This document shows positions 6,383 through 7,564 of a DNA stretch of 7,564 nt, in pieces (position 1 is the stretch's first letter; each line of letters opens with the position of its first letter). Made by a program: the position numbers and the translations under genes. Source of the stretch: Spartobacteria bacterium (GTDB taxonomy: Bacteria; Verrucomicrobiota; Verrucomicrobiia; Chthoniobacterales; Chthoniobacteraceae); assembly GCA_025350985.1 (NCBI GenBank), contig JANXWU010000026.1:1-7564 (forward strand), in the 5' to 3' direction. Under the pieces are notes generated by a model. That model made no database searches, was not told the origin of the DNA, and was given only the letters and a program-made list of their open reading frames with translations.

Positions 6383-7087
6383 ATGAACTACGAAATCGGC
6401 GACAGAGTTCGCTTCTTCACAAGTGACTACCCGTGCACCGCAGAGCCCGAGCGAACCGGTTATAGAGAACCCGTGATCCTCGAGAATGGAAAGGAAGGAA
6501 CAATCGTCAGCTTCAACAGCTTTGGAAATCCAATCGTCAAATGGGATGCAACCACCTATCGCATCTACCAAGCTATGGAGATCACACCAACAGGCATGAA
6601 ATTTCTCGATAAAGGAACGACGGAACTGGGTGCGTTTGAATGCGGCATTCACACCGATCACATCGAACCAATCTCGCCCGACGCCGCAAACCGACCGACC
6701 ACCCCCGCCGCAAAGGAACGGGAAGCACAACAGCGCCAATACGAAAAGTTTCAATCAATGGTGAGCTACATGATTATTGTGATGGTGGTCGTGGACCATT
6801 CCAACAGATTCGACGCACGCGAACGCAATCGGATGGCGGAAATCATTGTGGAGCATTTCAACAAGTCCGACCAAGAGATTGCAGATTTGCTGCGGGCCTC
6901 TGGTTTTGATCTGGGCGGTATGATGTCCGCACCGGCAAAGCAAGTCGCTGACATAAAGCTCTCCTGCCAAAAGAAGTATAGCGAGACGCTGGGAAGCTCC
7001 CCAGCACACGCTCCCTCGACTTCGCCGCAACCCCAATCATCACAGCCCCAAACGAACGCCGACAAGCCGTGGTGGAGGGTTTGGTGA
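6383..7087 (+). CDS. Integron-cassette protein of unknown function (SH3-like N-terminus, TerB-like helices possible)
   Basis: This 234-residue soluble protein begins 67 bases after the attC crossover at 6316 and ends 13 bases before the next core site at 7101, the standard layout of a single-gene integron cassette. Residues about 1-95 look like a small beta barrel (IGDRVRFF..., then GKEGTIVSFNSFGNPIVKWD), reminiscent of SH3/KOW-type folds. Residues about 110-175 are helical; the segment from MVSYMIIVMVVVDH (126-139) through FDARERNRM weakly recalls TerB-like helical domains. The hydrophobic run is short and does not look like a membrane anchor. A Pro/Ser/Gln-rich tail ends in the aromatic PWWRVW. 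No family is confidently recognised. Upstream is A-rich with AAAGAGAA as a weak ribosome-binding site. The gene is less GC-rich than genes in the left half, consistent with acquisition. Confidence 0.75.
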   Translation: MNYEIGDRVRFFTSDYPCTAEPERTGYREPVILENGKEGTIVSFNSFGNPIVKWDATTYRIYQAMEITPTGMKFLDKGTTELGAFECGIHTDHIEPISPDAANRPTTPAAKEREAQQRQYEKFQSMVSYMIIVMVVVDHSNRFDARERNRMAEIIVEHFNKSDQEIADLLRASGFDLGGMMSAPAKQVADIKLSCQKKYSETLGSSPAHAPSTSPQPQSSQPQTNADKPWWRVW

Positions 7088-7100
7088 CGCCCGTAACAAC

Positions 7101-7194
7101 GCCTAACCCCTATGGAAGTTTGCAAGGTGAGACTTGCTCACTAAGTGTGTTTGGTTGGTTGGGCGTTCCATGGCGATGGCTTGGGGGGTTGCGG
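7101..7194 (+). other. Second attC-like site, right boundary uncertain
   Basis: GCCTAAC (7101-7107), identical to the core at 6069, lies just after the cassette gene. CC-ATGGAA (7109-7117, with one extra T) pairs with TTCCATGG (7166-7173), and GTGAG pairs with CTCAC in the interior (7127-7141). The right core is not certain. GTTGGGC (7158-7164) fits the GTTRRRY consensus, while GTTGCGG (7188-7194) and GTTATAG (7263-7269) are weaker alternatives. Confidence 0.45.
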
Positions 7195-7271
7195 GTGGGC
7201 AGATGATGCCTGTGGCAGGCTGTCTCGCTCCGCTCAGTTCCGCCGTCGCTGAGCTTGGGGTCGTTATAGGA
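7195..7271. other. Non-coding spacer with a short hairpin
   Basis: No gene is seen. GCCTG (7208-7212) pairs with CAGGC (7216-7220) around a 3-base loop. GTTATAG at 7263 is a possible alternative right end of the attC-like site. Nothing else is recognised. Confidence 0.4.
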
Positions 7272-7301
7272 CTAAGTGATCGCGTGTGCGATCGGTCTTA
7301 G
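7272..7301 (-). terminator. Hairpin overlapping the DUF1801 stop codon
   Basis: CTAAG (7272-7276) pairs with CTTAG (7297-7301) and GATCGC (7278-7283) with GCGATC (7288-7293) around a GTGT loop. The minus-strand TAA stop (7300-7298) sits inside one arm. There is no T-run in either direction, so it is a weak terminator candidate. Confidence 0.35.
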
Positions 7302-7564
7302 GTGGACTGATCCAGCTCGGCTAATCTGGCCCGGACCAAATCCTTGACTAACTCACGATCGATTTTCCAATCGTCAGGGATTTGGAAAAGGTTTGTCTTA
7401 ACGACATAAGGTCGCAACCTCGACGCAAAGGCTTCTAAGACACGCGGACTCCATGGCGCCAATGCCAGATGATGCTTTAAGGCAGAAAGGCCAAACACAT
7501 ATTGCCCGGCCCGATGGATTTGGGGCACGTTCCAGGAAATCTTGGACGCCAGCCCCGGAAACTT
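7298..7564 (-). CDS. DUF1801 domain-containing protein (YdhG-like), 5' end cut off by the window
   Basis: Reading the minus strand from the right edge gives 88 residues, starting KFPGLASKISWNVPQIHRAG and ending ARLAELDQST before a TAA. The order of motifs fits DUF1801/YdhG-like proteins: a short strand with a conserved Trp/Pro, then FGLSALKHHLALAPWS, a helix with LEAFASRLRPY, a TNLFQIP strand, and a final helix (LVKDLVRARLAEL). These are small soluble proteins, some annotated as iron chaperones, but their biochemical role is poorly defined. A GTG at 7528 could start a shorter form, but the open frame and family resemblance continue past it to the edge. The gene faces the cassette gene. It may be a reversed cassette or the resident flank. 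Confidence 0.7.
   Translation of the reverse strand, partial: KFPGLASKISWNVPQIHRAGQYVFGLSALKHHLALAPWSPRVLEAFASRLRPYVVKTNLFQIPDDWKIDRELVKDLVRARLAELDQST

Overview
The window looks like chromosomal DNA from a GC-rich bacterium, most likely of the Verrucomicrobiota (Opitutae/Chthoniobacter-like). That placement is an inference. It rests on the DUF4912 protein architecture, a small fibronectin-III protein of a type I associate with this phylum, a palindromic element encoding an ARASRA-like peptide inside a protein gene, and the general lack of strong Shine-Dalgarno sites.

Layout, left half (1 to about 4740, GC-rich). The 3' part of an Hsp70 chaperone gene (HscA/DnaK type) runs off the left edge and carries a 133-bp palindromic element read in frame. 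A tandem-ACT-domain protein follows after 45 bases, then a DUF4912 protein. About 700 bases without a convincing gene come next. They hold two hairpins and then a degenerate 20-21-bp minisatellite of about 20 units, with less regular units before it. The minisatellite ends at a promoter-like sequence in front of a 210-residue protein with a C-terminal fibronectin-III domain.

Layout, right half (about 4740 to 7564, visibly less GC-rich). This part reads as a small integron-cassette region with no integrase in view. It has a secreted proline-rich protein overlapping a small cytosolic protein, then an attC recombination site split by a 147-bp inverted-repeat element (a MITE candidate). A cassette gene for an unknown 234-residue protein follows, then a second attC-like sequence whose right end I cannot fix. 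At the right edge, on the minus strand, is the 3' part of a DUF1801 (YdhG-like) gene.

The chaperone, ACT and DUF4912 genes are co-directional but show no clear shared pathway. The most unusual parts are the in-frame palindrome in the chaperone, the minisatellite plus FN3-protein module, and the attC site interrupted by a small mobile element.
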